Counted from the stretch's first letter, positions 1 to 6,224 are shown. The stretch is DNA of 6,415 bases from Gammaproteobacteria bacterium (GCA_029879605.1 JAOUQA010000128.1:1-6415); one strand, 5' to 3'. Notes: a model not told the origin generated them from the sequence alone. Numbers and translations: made by a program.

Positions 1-891
1 TATACAGGGTCGTTTTGCATGTTCGACATAAAGATCTAATTGAGCCAGTCTTAGCAATGTCACCAGTTTCTTTTGCTGTCCTCGTGATATAGACGTCTGG
101 GCTGACTGATTATCCAGTTTTATTTTTATATCAGACCGGTGAGGACCTGACTGAGTGTAGCCTTTATCCCTGTCTTTACTAAGATTCTGTTCAAGGATGT
201 CGGCATAATTACCCTCTCCACTCCAGCCTTTTTTATATTCCAGCTGAATCAGGCTATCCGGGAAAATAATTTGGGCAATCTTGCTAATTTTCTTATTTAA
301 CTGGTCAAGATAGGCAGTTCTATATTGATCAATTTGTACAGCATTCTCAACAAGACCAAGATTCCACAAATGACACATACGATCATCCTGTCTAGTACGA
401 AGTGCGGCATTCCTTTGTGACAGGGCTTTTTTATAATCTTTCCAGGCCTGAAGAAAACGATGTTCCACGTGGAACACTCCCCAGTCCATAAAATGACGTC
501 GATTTTCAGGTCCTGAGCTAATCAACTGATGGCTATCAGGATGAATGGCTATTACAGGTAATAAAGCTGAAAGATCTGATAATCGAGAGACTGTTTGCTG
601 ATTAATCCGTATAAGTTGTTCCCTGATACTTCGTTGTATTCCTACTGTATAGGCCTGTGATGAATGATGAAGACGGGAAAAAAGTCGAAAATGAGCCTGA
701 TTATGCATTATCAGGTCCCGATATTGTCCCTGCCTGAAACTACGTCCGAAACTAAGATAAAAAATACTTTCCAGTAAGCTGGTTTTACCCGCAGCATTAT
801 GGCCTGTAATAATATTTAACTCTGCATCAGGCTCAATTTCGAGCTGAAGCAGGTTTCTAAACTGATGAACTGCCAGGTAATCAAGAGACAT
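1..891 (-). CDS. recF: RecF, DNA replication/repair ATPase (C-terminus cut by window edge)
   Basis: RecF is an SMC/ABC-like ATPase that binds gapped DNA and helps RecO and RecR load RecA during recombinational repair. I translated the minus strand by hand: an uninterrupted frame of 297 codons runs from the ATG at 889-891 to base 1, so the gene leaves the window. The N-terminus has the family pattern with an FRNL motif at residues 11-14 and Walker A GHNAAGKT at 30-37. Further on are GVFHVEH (138-144), SQRNAALR, SGPHRSD (248-254) and the ABC signature SRGQQK (269-274). E. coli RecF has 357 residues, so about 60, including Walker B, should lie beyond the edge. The start is 24 bp after the dnaN stop with only a weak Shine-Dalgarno sequence, which fits co-transcription or translational coupling with dnaN. 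No frameshift or missing motif is seen. The FHVE-encoding DNA also forms a parS palindrome, listed separately. Confidence 0.96.
   Translation of the reverse strand, partial: MSLDYLAVHQFRNLLQLEIEPDAELNIITGHNAAGKTSLLESIFYLSFGRSFRQGQYRDLIMHNQAHFRLFSRLHHSSQAYTVGIQRSIREQLIRINQQTVSRLSDLSALLPVIAIHPDSHQLISSGPENRRHFMDWGVFHVEHRFLQAWKDYKKALSQRNAALRTRQDDRMCHLWNLGLVENAVQIDQYRTAYLDQLNKKISKIAQIIFPDSLIQLEYKKGWSGEGNYADILEQNLSKDRDKGYTQSGPHRSDIKIKLDNQSAQTSISRGQQKKLVTLLRLAQLDLYVEHAKRPCI
461..476. promoter_or_regulatory. parS-like centromere site inside recF
   Basis: TGTTCCACGTGGAACA is a perfect 16-bp palindrome. It matches the chromosomal parS family, whose general consensus is TGTTTCACGTGAAACA; pseudomonad sites carry the same TTCCACGTGGAA core as seen here. 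ParB binds such sites, spreads and recruits condensin near the origin, and ParA then moves the origin region. The site overlaps codons 139-144 of recF, which encode VFHVEH, a motif conserved in RecF. It lies about 1.6 kb from the dnaA-dnaN spacer, as expected of an origin-proximal parS. No parA or parB gene is in the window, so function is inferred from sequence and location. Confidence 0.8.
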
Positions 892-915
892 GTAGGGTTT
901 AGACTATATTCAGTT

Positions 916-2016
916 CTACAACCTCATTGGCATAATGACGTATTTGCAGTGGCTTTCTTCGGGAAATGTCATTAAACAACTGCTGCTAGAATCTTTGATA
1001 ACACCCTGAATCACATCCTGGTTAGAGGTATTTAATACATCAAGCATGTAATTAACATTAAAACCAACTTCCAGGTCATCACCAGAATAGTTAATTTCAA
1101 CTTCTACATTAGCTTCTTCCTGATCCGGGTTCTGAGCCTGAAGTTTTAATAAATCACGATTAAGAATAAGTCGAATACCTCTGTATTTTTCGTTCGATAG
1201 AATTGAAGAACGCACCAGGGCCTGTCTTAATGTTTCCCGGTCTGCAGTAAAGGTATTGCCCTCATCAGATGGCATTACACGATTGAAATCAGGAAAACGA
1301 CCATCAATTAATTTAGATGTAAAACGCTGATTTGCCAGTTCACACTGAACATGATTATTACCAAGAACAACTTTTACAGGCTCATCAGAAGCCTGTAACA
1401 GGCGCAATAATTCAGATACACCTTTGCGAGGAATAATTACTTGCTTGCTATCTGATAAATTTGTATCAATGGGTTTTTCACAATAAGCCAGACGATGTCC
1501 ATCAGTTGCCACAGTACGTATTAAACCTGATGAAATTTCCATCATAAGACCATTAAGATAATAACGAACATCCTGTTGCGCCATAGCAAAAGAACTACGT
1601 TCTATCAGTTCTTTTAAAGTTGATTGTGGAACTGTAAATTCATAAACACTGGTAATTTCATCCAGTGATGGAAAATCTGTTGCTGGTAAAGTTACCAGGG
1701 TAAAACGGCTACGACCTGATTTAATCACAGCCCTGTCTGCATCAATATCGATACTGATTTGTGCATCATTGGGAAGCGATTTACAAATATCGAGTAATTT
1801 TTTAGCCGGTAAAGTAATTTCTCCTGGTTCATCTACCATTAATTCAATGACAGATACTAATTCAATTTCCAGATCAGTGGCTGTGATGATTAATTTATCT
1901 TCACTTGCTTTAATTAACACATTGCCTAATGCAGGTAGAGTTTGTCGTTTTTCAACCGCACCTATGACGTGTTGCAATGGGATTAGTAAATCTTCACATT
2001 GAATTTTGAATTTCAT
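916..2016 (-). CDS. dnaN: DNA polymerase III beta subunit (sliding clamp)
   Basis: DnaN forms the homodimeric ring that tethers DNA polymerase III and many other replication and repair proteins to DNA. The 366-residue product has exactly the length of E. coli DnaN. It shows the three-domain clamp pattern, including the N-terminal LPALGNVLI region (27-35), YYLNGL near 152-157 and TDGHRLA at 171-177. FPDFNRVMP lies at 241-249 and the C-terminal MPMRL at 362-366. The TDGHRL, P242/V247 and MPMRL segments make up the known pocket that binds clamp-interaction peptides, and all are present. The ATG at 2014-2016 is preceded by AGGTG (minus strand, 2022-2026) at a suitable distance, which supports this start. 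It lies 243 bp downstream of dnaA across the putative origin and 24 bp upstream of recF. I see no convincing -35/-10 pair in the spacer, so transcription may come partly from dnaA. Confidence 0.98.
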   Translation of the reverse strand: MKFKIQCEDLLIPLQHVIGAVEKRQTLPALGNVLIKASEDKLIITATDLEIELVSVIELMVDEPGEITLPAKKLLDICKSLPNDAQISIDIDADRAVIKSGRSRFTLVTLPATDFPSLDEITSVYEFTVPQSTLKELIERSSFAMAQQDVRYYLNGLMMEISSGLIRTVATDGHRLAYCEKPIDTNLSDSKQVIIPRKGVSELLRLLQASDEPVKVVLGNNHVQCELANQRFTSKLIDGRFPDFNRVMPSDEGNTFTADRETLRQALVRSSILSNEKYRGIRLILNRDLLKLQAQNPDQEEANVEVEINYSGDDLEVGFNVNYMLDVLNTSNQDVIQGVIKDSSSSCLMTFPEESHCKYVIMPMRL

Positions 2017-2028
2017 TTCAGCACCTAG

Positions 2029-2074
2029 TAATTATTAATATTTATTTATATATATAAATAATAGTTATAATAAA
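2029..2074. other. AT-rich candidate DNA unwinding element
   Basis: Forty-five of 46 bases are A or T, the single G being at 2064. The tract lies between the DnaA box at 2088-2096 and the dnaN ribosome-binding site, a usual position for the strand-opening site when oriC is in the dnaA-dnaN spacer. On the minus strand, moving away from that box, in-phase trinucleotides from 2073 to 2059 read TTA, TTA, TAA, CTA, TTA. Four of the five fit the [C/T]TA complement of the DnaA-trio motif bound by DnaA as single strands. The trio reading is tentative because A/T-rich DNA yields such triplets easily. Confidence 0.5.
2042..2061. repeat. 20-bp A/T-only perfect palindrome in the unwinding element
   Basis: Bases 2042-2061 read the same on both strands: TTATTTATAT followed by its reverse complement. 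The next pair outward (2041 and 2062) does not match. It sits at the centre of the A/T run of the putative origin. It could aid local melting or cruciform extrusion, or be a by-product of extreme A/T bias. It is too A/T-rich and too near dnaN to be a credible terminator. Confidence 0.6.
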
Positions 2075-2087
2075 GCTCACAATTATT

Positions 2088-2096
2088 TGTGGATAA
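2088..2096 (-). promoter_or_regulatory. DnaA box (perfect), unwinding-element proximal
   Basis: The minus strand reads TTATCCACA, the high-affinity R1-type consensus. It is the box closest to the A/T tract, 14 bp from its edge. With flanks it forms TTGTGGATAAGT on the plus strand, repeated exactly at 2185-2196. Confidence 0.85.
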
Positions 2097-2185
2097 GTTA
2101 GTTTTATTGTTATTTTTCAATTAGTTAAGCTCAAATAATGGTTCTCATATCCTATTAACAACCCGCCTGTAAACTGTATACAGAT

Positions 2186-2194
2186 TGTGGATAA
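2186..2194 (-). promoter_or_regulatory. DnaA box (perfect)
   Basis: The minus strand reads TTATCCACA. It forms an oppositely oriented pair with the box at 2210-2218, with 15 bp between them, and shares a 12-bp extended direct repeat with the box at 2088-2096. Confidence 0.85.
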
Positions 2195-2209
2195 GTATAA
2201 AGTGGCTTT

Positions 2210-2218
2210 TTATCCACA
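2210..2218 (+). promoter_or_regulatory. DnaA box (perfect)
   Basis: The plus strand reads TTATCCACA. It lies 15 bp from the opposing box at 2186-2194, about 40 bp beyond the dnaA stop codon. Confidence 0.85.
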
Positions 2219-2232
2219 TACTCATACTGGGG

Positions 2233-2246
2233 TTATCAACAGTTTG
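2233..2246 (+). promoter_or_regulatory. IHF-type site overlapping a degenerate DnaA box
   Basis: TATCAACAGTTTG at 2234-2246 fits the IHF core consensus WATCAANNNNTTR at every defined position. TTATCAACA at 2233-2241 also differs from the DnaA box by one base. In E. coli oriC, IHF bends DNA to help DnaA assemble, so either reading suits an origin. The IHF consensus is loose enough to match by chance in A/T-rich DNA. Confidence 0.45.
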
Positions 2247-2259
2247 TACATACGCCAGA

Positions 2260-3639
2260 TCAGTTACTTAGTATACGTAGCAGGTTGGTATAATCTTCAT
2301 TAATTTTTGAATCGGATTCTCTTAATTCAGCAATTTTTCGACAGCCATGTAAAACAGTTGTGTGATCACGTCCACCAAATGAAGCACCAATTTCAGGCAG
2401 GCTATGATTAGTTAATTCTTTTGATAATGCCATTGCAACCTGCCTCGGACGCGTAATAGAACGACTGCGGCGGTTTGATAACAGGTCAGATCCCCTGATT
2501 TTGTAATATTCCGCCACAGTTTTCTGAATATTGTCGATAGTGACCAGCTTGTCCTGTAAAGCAATCAGATCTCTAAGTGTATCTTTAGCGAATTCCAGTG
2601 TTATGGGTTTACCAGTAAAATTAGCAGTGGCCATTACTCGTCGTAAAGAACCTTCCAGTTCACGGATATTGGATCGAATACGTTTAGCTATGAAAAAAGC
2701 GACTTCATTAGGCACAGTCAGGCCAAATTCTTCTGCTTTTTTATGCAAAATCGCAACACGAGTTTCCAGTTCCGGGGGCTCGATACAAACCGGTAGACCC
2801 CAGCCAAAGCGGGATTTAAGGCGCTCTTCAAGGCCTTCTATTTCTTTGGGGTAACGATCACAGGTTAAAATAATCTGGCGTCCATCTTCAAGCAGGGCAT
2901 TGAATGTATGAAAAAACTCTTCCTGCGAACGTTCTTTGCCAGCAAAAAACTGGATATCATCAATGAGTAAAGCATCCAGTGAACGGTAATAATTTTTAAA
3001 ATCATCAATAGTATTGTGTTGTAAAGCCTTGATCATATGGCTGACAAATCGTTCTGAGTGCAAATAAACAATACGTGCATCGGGCTTAGCTTCACGCATA
3101 CGATTACCTACAGCATGCATAAGATGGGTTTTGCCCAAACCTACGCCACCATAAAGTAATAATGGATTATTTGTGCTGCCAGGATTTTCCGATACCTGGA
3201 CCGATGCAGCCCTGGCCAGTTGATTTGATTTACCTTCAACAAAGTTTTCAAACGTGAAGCCAAGATTTAAGTTGTGATCGATGGGAGTTGTTGATCTGGG
3301 CTTTTCATTATGGGTTTGAAATGAATTAGTTGTATTTTGCTGATTTATAGCTGACCTGGTATTTGAAATATCAGTTATTGCCGGGGTTCGATCCTGGGAG
3401 CCGATTTCAAGAGACAACCTGATATCCCCGGGTTGAGTTGAGATTTGATCAGCGATACGGGTTATCTGATCAAGAAAATGCTGTTTGACCCAGTCCAGCA
3501 CAAATTGATTAGGTGCAAGCAGGCGAAGTAATGTGCCGTCTTCTACAACCTGTAATGGTCTGATCCAGGTATTTAACTGTTGATCAGACAGTTCCTGTTC
3601 CAGTAATTGCAGACATTGGCCCCACAAAGCAGTGCTCAC
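2260..3639 (-). CDS. dnaA: Chromosomal replication initiator protein DnaA
   Basis: DnaA is the AAA+ ATPase that binds DnaA boxes, melts oriC and helps load the DnaB helicase; it also regulates transcription. The product is 459 residues (E. coli 467). Domain I (about 1-80) has the LWGQCL...WIRPLQ pattern, and domain II (about 85-125) is a short polar linker. Domain III has Walker A GGVGLGKTH (164-172), Walker B LLIDDIQFF (224-232), the DRYPKEI segment (261-267), arginine finger R277 in LKSRFGWG and sensor 2 R326 in NIRELEG. Domain IV ends with the box-binding signature GGRDHTTVLHGCRKI (422-436). The start is GTG (complement of 3637-3639), as in E. coli dnaA; it gives the family N-terminus MSTALW and follows a GGGG stretch 10 bp upstream. 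A DnaA box at 3703-3711 suggests autoregulation. The gene is intact. Confidence 0.98.
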   Translation of the reverse strand: MSTALWGQCLQLLEQELSDQQLNTWIRPLQVVEDGTLLRLLAPNQFVLDWVKQHFLDQITRIADQISTQPGDIRLSLEIGSQDRTPAITDISNTRSAINQQNTTNSFQTHNEKPRSTTPIDHNLNLGFTFENFVEGKSNQLARAASVQVSENPGSTNNPLLLYGGVGLGKTHLMHAVGNRMREAKPDARIVYLHSERFVSHMIKALQHNTIDDFKNYYRSLDALLIDDIQFFAGKERSQEEFFHTFNALLEDGRQIILTCDRYPKEIEGLEERLKSRFGWGLPVCIEPPELETRVAILHKKAEEFGLTVPNEVAFFIAKRIRSNIRELEGSLRRVMATANFTGKPITLEFAKDTLRDLIALQDKLVTIDNIQKTVAEYYKIRGSDLLSNRRSRSITRPRQVAMALSKELTNHSLPEIGASFGGRDHTTVLHGCRKIAELRESDSKINEDYTNLLRILSN

Positions 3640-3680
3640 AAATTAAAAACCCCAAGAATTTTTTTAACGCCGGACGGGCA

Positions 3681-3709
3681 ATTCTATACCTCAAACTATG
3701 ACTTATCCA
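3681..3709 (-). promoter_or_regulatory. Candidate dnaA promoter overlapped by a DnaA box
   Basis: On the minus strand, TAGAAT (3686-3681) within GGTATAGAAT resembles a sigma70 -10 element about 40 bp upstream of the GTG start. A 17-bp spacing puts the -35 position at 3704-3709, reading TGGATA, a poor -35 that lies inside the DnaA box at 3703-3711. Binding of DnaA there could block RNA polymerase, which would fit the autorepression known for dnaA in E. coli. Only the -10 element is reasonably convincing. Confidence 0.35.
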
Positions 3710-3711
3710 CA
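3703..3711 (+). promoter_or_regulatory. DnaA box (perfect) upstream of dnaA
   Basis: The plus strand reads TTATCCACA, and its flanks extend the match to ACTTATCCACA, identical to the flanked boxes at 2088 and 2186 in inverse orientation. It is the only perfect box in the 206-bp dnaA-rpmH spacer. It may serve dnaA autoregulation, act as a second origin subregion, or both. Confidence 0.85.
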
Positions 3712-3775
3712 GGGAAAAATGGCAAAAGTGACAAAAGGTAAGATTTTTATTTTCTATTCTTTGCGTATATATCCT

Positions 3776-3804
3776 TTGACTCAGATAACGCCTGCAAGTA
3801 GAAT
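3776..3804 (+). promoter_or_regulatory. sigma70 promoter for the rpmH operon
   Basis: TTGACT at 3776-3781 and TAGAAT at 3799-3804 are separated by the optimal 17 bp, and each differs from consensus by one base. Transcription should begin near 3811, giving a leader of about 35 nt before rpmH. A strong promoter is expected here because it drives ribosomal protein L34 and the genes behind it. Confidence 0.75.
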
Positions 3805-3845
3805 ACGCCGTCCAATTTTTCGTATATGAGACAGGGTTCGGATCA

Positions 3846-3980
3846 ATGAAAAGAACGTTTCAACCAAGTCGCTTAAAACGCGCACGTACACACGGTTTCC
3901 GTGCTCGCAGCAAGACTGTGGGTGGTCGTAAAGTACTAAAAGCCCGTCGAGCTAAAGGCCGGGTACGTCTGTCAGCTTAA
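3846..3980 (+). CDS. rpmH: 50S ribosomal protein L34
   Basis: This 44-codon gene encodes L34, a small, very basic protein of the large ribosomal subunit. The start MKRTFQPSRLKR, the HGFRAR segment (16-21) and the ARRAKGRVRL tail are diagnostic. The length equals the 44-residue pseudomonad form and is two shorter than in E. coli. The middle segment RSKTVGGRKVL differs from the RMATKNGRQVL of enterics and pseudomonads but keeps alignment and basic charge, as in other gammaproteobacterial lineages. The ATG is preceded by ACAGGG as a modest ribosome-binding site. It is the first gene of the rightward operon, 16 bp before rnpA, the classical rpmH-rnpA pairing. It reads through to TAA without interruption. 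Confidence 0.97.
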   Translation: MKRTFQPSRLKRARTHGFRARSKTVGGRKVLKARRAKGRVRLSA

Positions 3981-3996
3981 ATTAAGTAACCAGCTC

Positions 3997-4371
3997 ATGA
4001 TGGTTAACGGGGCGCGTTTTTCGAAGCGCGTCAGGTTACTTAAACCCGCTGAATACAGTCGAGTATTTAAAGAAGCAATTCGATCAAGTGACCGTTTGTT
4101 AACCATACTGGCAGCCAGTAATGACCTTGGTTATCCCAGGCTGGGAATGGCTATTTCCAGGAAAAGTGCCAGTCGAGCAGTTGACAGAAATCGGATAAAG
4201 CGCCTGGTACGTGAAAGCTTTCGATTAAACCAGTCAAAATTACCCGCTGCTGATTTTGTTGTTATGGCGAAGCCAATAACTAAAACGGTTGATAACCAGG
4301 CAATTTTTGACTCACTGGCTCAACACTGGCACAGGCTGGCAAAACAATGCGCAAAATCTTCGTCGCAATAA
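3997..4371 (+). CDS. rnpA: Ribonuclease P protein component
   Basis: RnpA is the basic protein subunit that, with the catalytic RNA of RNase P, matures the 5' ends of tRNAs. The 124-residue product has the usual length. It carries the early RLLKPAEYSRVF segment (13-24), the YPRLGMAISRK strand (46-56), the hallmark RNR region RNRIKRLVRESFR (64-76) and DFVVMAKP (86-93). Two ATG codons lie in tandem at 3997 and 4000, and neither has a strong Shine-Dalgarno sequence. The second, giving MVNGARF, is equally possible, and translation may be coupled to rpmH 16 bp upstream. The last 25 bp overlap yidD in another frame. RNase P RNA is not encoded here. Confidence 0.96.
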   Translation: MMVNGARFSKRVRLLKPAEYSRVFKEAIRSSDRLLTILAASNDLGYPRLGMAISRKSASRAVDRNRIKRLVRESFRLNQSKLPAADFVVMAKPITKTVDNQAIFDSLAQHWHRLAKQCAKSSSQ

Positions 4372-4577
4372 TTCGTTTTTATCAGTATGCTATCAGTCCT
4401 TTTTTACCGCCTCACTGTCGATATACGCCAACATGTTCAAGTTATGCTGTTGAAGCCGTGAATCGATTTGGTATATTGCGTGGTGGCTGGCTGGCAATGA
4501 AACGTATTGGGCGTTGTCATCCCTGGCATGAAAGTGGTTATGATCCAGTACCTGAAGAAATAGACAATAAAAGATAA
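4347..4577 (+). CDS. yidD: Membrane protein insertion efficiency factor YidD
   Basis: YidD is a small membrane-associated protein that improves insertion of inner-membrane proteins by YidC; its exact mechanism is unsettled. The 76-residue product has the complete family pattern. An N-terminal amphipathic or hydrophobic helix (about 3-20, ending FYQYAISPFLP) is followed by HCRYTPTCSSYAVEA (23-37). GGWLAMKRIGRCHPW (46-60) and GYDPVPE (64-70) complete it. The three family cysteines are at 24, 30 and 57. The ATG lies within the 3' end of rnpA, a 25-bp overlap in a different frame and the usual arrangement of this pair. It ends 9 bp before yidC, its functional partner, which supports co-transcription. 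Confidence 0.96.
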   Translation: MRKIFVAIIRFYQYAISPFLPPHCRYTPTCSSYAVEAVNRFGILRGGWLAMKRIGRCHPWHESGYDPVPEEIDNKR

Positions 4578-4586
4578 TTAAGTCCA

Positions 4587-6224
4587 ATGGAAAATCAACG
4601 AACTCTGCTTTACCTTTCTCTGTTTTTTGTACTGTTTTTAATCTGGCAAGCCTGGCAACAGGATTATGGTCCAAAACCTGTTGCACAGGTTCCGGTAGCT
4701 CAGGATAGTAGTTCAGACGTTGCCCACGAGGCGGTAACGGTTGATGATATTCCTGAAAGTATCGCAGTAACAGGTAATCAAACTGTACCAAATATTCCTG
4801 TAGCAACAGGCAGTCAACGGGTTCATATTATTACCGATGTGTATGAAATTGAAATAGATACTCGAGGCGGTGACATCCGTAGATTGGATTTACGTCAATA
4901 TGCAAAAAGTTCTGAATTAAAAGATGAGTCGTTTGAGTTATTAACTGAAAAAGAAAGCAAGTTTCATATTGTTCAGTCAGGTCTGTTATCAAGTGGCTCA
5001 CCTGCCCCTAACCATCATTCTATTTATAGTGTTAAGCAGTATGAATTTCGTCTCGCTGAAGGTCAGGATGAATTAAAAGTTGATTTGTTCTGGCAGGAAG
5101 AAGGTGTGAGCATTATTAAAACTTACACCTTCCATCGCAATGATTATGTGATTGATGTTGAACATAAGGTTATGACAACATCCGCACCCTGGAATGGCAG
5201 TCAGTATCGTCAACTGGTTCGAGCCGAAGCTGATTCACAGGGTGAGTCAAGTTTCATTTATACCTATACAGGTGGTGTGGTTTACAACGATGAACTCAAG
5301 TATGAAAAAGTCGATTTTTCTGATATTGCCGATGAAGATTTAAAAATTGATCAGACGGGTGGCTGGTTTGCCATGATCCAGCATTACTTCCTGGCTGCCT
5401 GGATACCTGATCAGGAAGAATCAAATTTTGTTTATTCAAAACATCCTAAAAGTAATCGTTATATTATAGGTGCTCGTTCACCAGCAGTTAACGTTGTAGA
5501 AAATTCTCAAGCTGTATTTCATAGTCAGTTAGTCGTAGGTCCTAAATTACAGGATCGTCTTGAAACAATTGCTCCCGGCCTGGAACTGACAGTTGATTAT
5601 GGTATTTTAACCATCCTGGCAAAACCATTATTCTGGTTATTAAAAATATTTCATGGCTGGTTTGATAACTGGGGCTGGGCCATTATTTTCCTGACGATTA
5701 CGATAAAACTGGTATTTTTTAAATTATCAGAAACCAGTTATCGATCCATGGCAAAGATGCGTAAAGTTGCACCGCGTTTACAAACATTAAAAGAACGCTA
5801 TGGAGATGATCGTCAGCGTATGTCCCAGGCGATGATGAAAATGTATAAAGAGGAAAAAATTAATCCTCTGGGTGGTTGTTTCCCGATACTGGTACAGATA
5901 CCGGTGTTTATTGCCCTTTACTGGGTGTTACTGGAAACGGTTGAGATGCGCCATGCTCCCTTTGCACTCTGGCTAACCAATTTATCTGAGAAAGACCCTT
6001 ATTTTATTCTGCCGATTATCATGGGTGCGACCATGTATATTCAGCAAAAGTTGAATCCTGCACCTATAGATCCGATTCAGCAGAAAGTATTCCAGTTTAT
6101 GCCGATAATATTTACAGTGTTTTTCCTGTTTTTCCCATCAGGTCTGGTACTGTACTGGGTGGTAAATAATACGTTATCAATTGCACAGCAGTATGTGATT
6201 ACCAAGCGTATAGAAAACAGTTAG
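4587..6224 (+). CDS. yidC: Membrane protein insertase YidC
   Basis: YidC inserts and folds inner-membrane proteins, alone or with SecYEG. The 545-residue product matches the gram-negative form (E. coli 548). An N-terminal anchor (about 6-23) precedes a low-complexity linker (about 28-75) and a large periplasmic domain (about 78-335). The conserved five-helix core begins near 340, with hydrophobic segments around 338-355, 361-380, 431-450, 472-486 and 503-530. Core signatures include SYRSMAKMRKVAP (384-396), the coiled cytoplasmic loop GDDRQRMSQAMMKMYK (406-421) and INPLGGCFPILVQIPVF (425-441). APFALW (457-462) and FPSGLVLYWVVNN (516-528) follow. At the position of E. coli groove residue R366 there is lysine K374, so the positive charge is kept. 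The short tail RIENS lacks a long basic extension. The ribosome-binding site is weak and yidD ends 9 bp upstream. Confidence 0.98.
   Translation: MENQRTLLYLSLFFVLFLIWQAWQQDYGPKPVAQVPVAQDSSSDVAHEAVTVDDIPESIAVTGNQTVPNIPVATGSQRVHIITDVYEIEIDTRGGDIRRLDLRQYAKSSELKDESFELLTEKESKFHIVQSGLLSSGSPAPNHHSIYSVKQYEFRLAEGQDELKVDLFWQEEGVSIIKTYTFHRNDYVIDVEHKVMTTSAPWNGSQYRQLVRAEADSQGESSFIYTYTGGVVYNDELKYEKVDFSDIADEDLKIDQTGGWFAMIQHYFLAAWIPDQEESNFVYSKHPKSNRYIIGARSPAVNVVENSQAVFHSQLVVGPKLQDRLETIAPGLELTVDYGILTILAKPLFWLLKIFHGWFDNWGWAIIFLTITIKLVFFKLSETSYRSMAKMRKVAPRLQTLKERYGDDRQRMSQAMMKMYKEEKINPLGGCFPILVQIPVFIALYWVLLETVEMRHAPFALWLTNLSEKDPYFILPIIMGATMYIQQKLNPAPIDPIQQKVFQFMPIIFTVFFLFFPSGLVLYWVVNNTLSIAQQYVITKRIENS

Larger units (their letters stand above)
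2017..2259. other. Putative oriC (dnaA-dnaN intergenic region)
   Basis: This spacer has the parts expected of a replication origin. Perfect DnaA boxes (TTATCCACA) lie at 2088-2096, 2186-2194 and 2210-2218. A one-mismatch box (TTATCAACA) at 2233-2241 overlaps an exact IHF consensus at 2234-2246. On the dnaN side, 2029-2063 is 35 bp of pure A/T, and 2029-2074 contains only one G or C, which suits a DNA unwinding element. A 10-bp palindrome CTGTATACAG occurs at 2174-2183. The only GATC overlaps the dnaA stop, so there is no Dam/SeqA-type GATC cluster like that of E. coli oriC. The shorter rpmH-dnaA spacer holds only one box and no comparable A/T tract. The call is by analogy with other origins; the rpmH-dnaA side could also take part. 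Confidence 0.75.

Noticed and set aside
1769..2002. Plus-strand open frame of 77 codons opposite dnaN
   Set aside because: It is fully antisense to the conserved N-terminal part of dnaN, with no ribosome-binding site or recognisable motif.
2097..2180. dnaN promoter within the dnaA-dnaN spacer
   Set aside because: Several A/T-rich hexamers exist, for example TTGTTA or TTTACA on the minus strand, but none pairs with a good -10 at 16-18 bp, so no promoter is called.
2531..2854. Plus-strand open frame of 107 codons opposite dnaA
   Set aside because: It is antisense to the dnaA ATPase domain, with a serine/arginine-rich low-quality translation typical of a shadow frame.
3803..3825. ATACG/CGTAT inverted repeat in the rpmH leader
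   Set aside because: Five base pairs around a 13-nt loop is within chance expectation, and no known leader regulation of rpmH matches it.
4393..4806. Minus-strand open frame of 137 codons across the yidD-yidC junction
   Set aside because: It lies wholly opposite two well-recognised genes, crosses their boundary, and its translation resembles no family I know. It is an antisense shadow.
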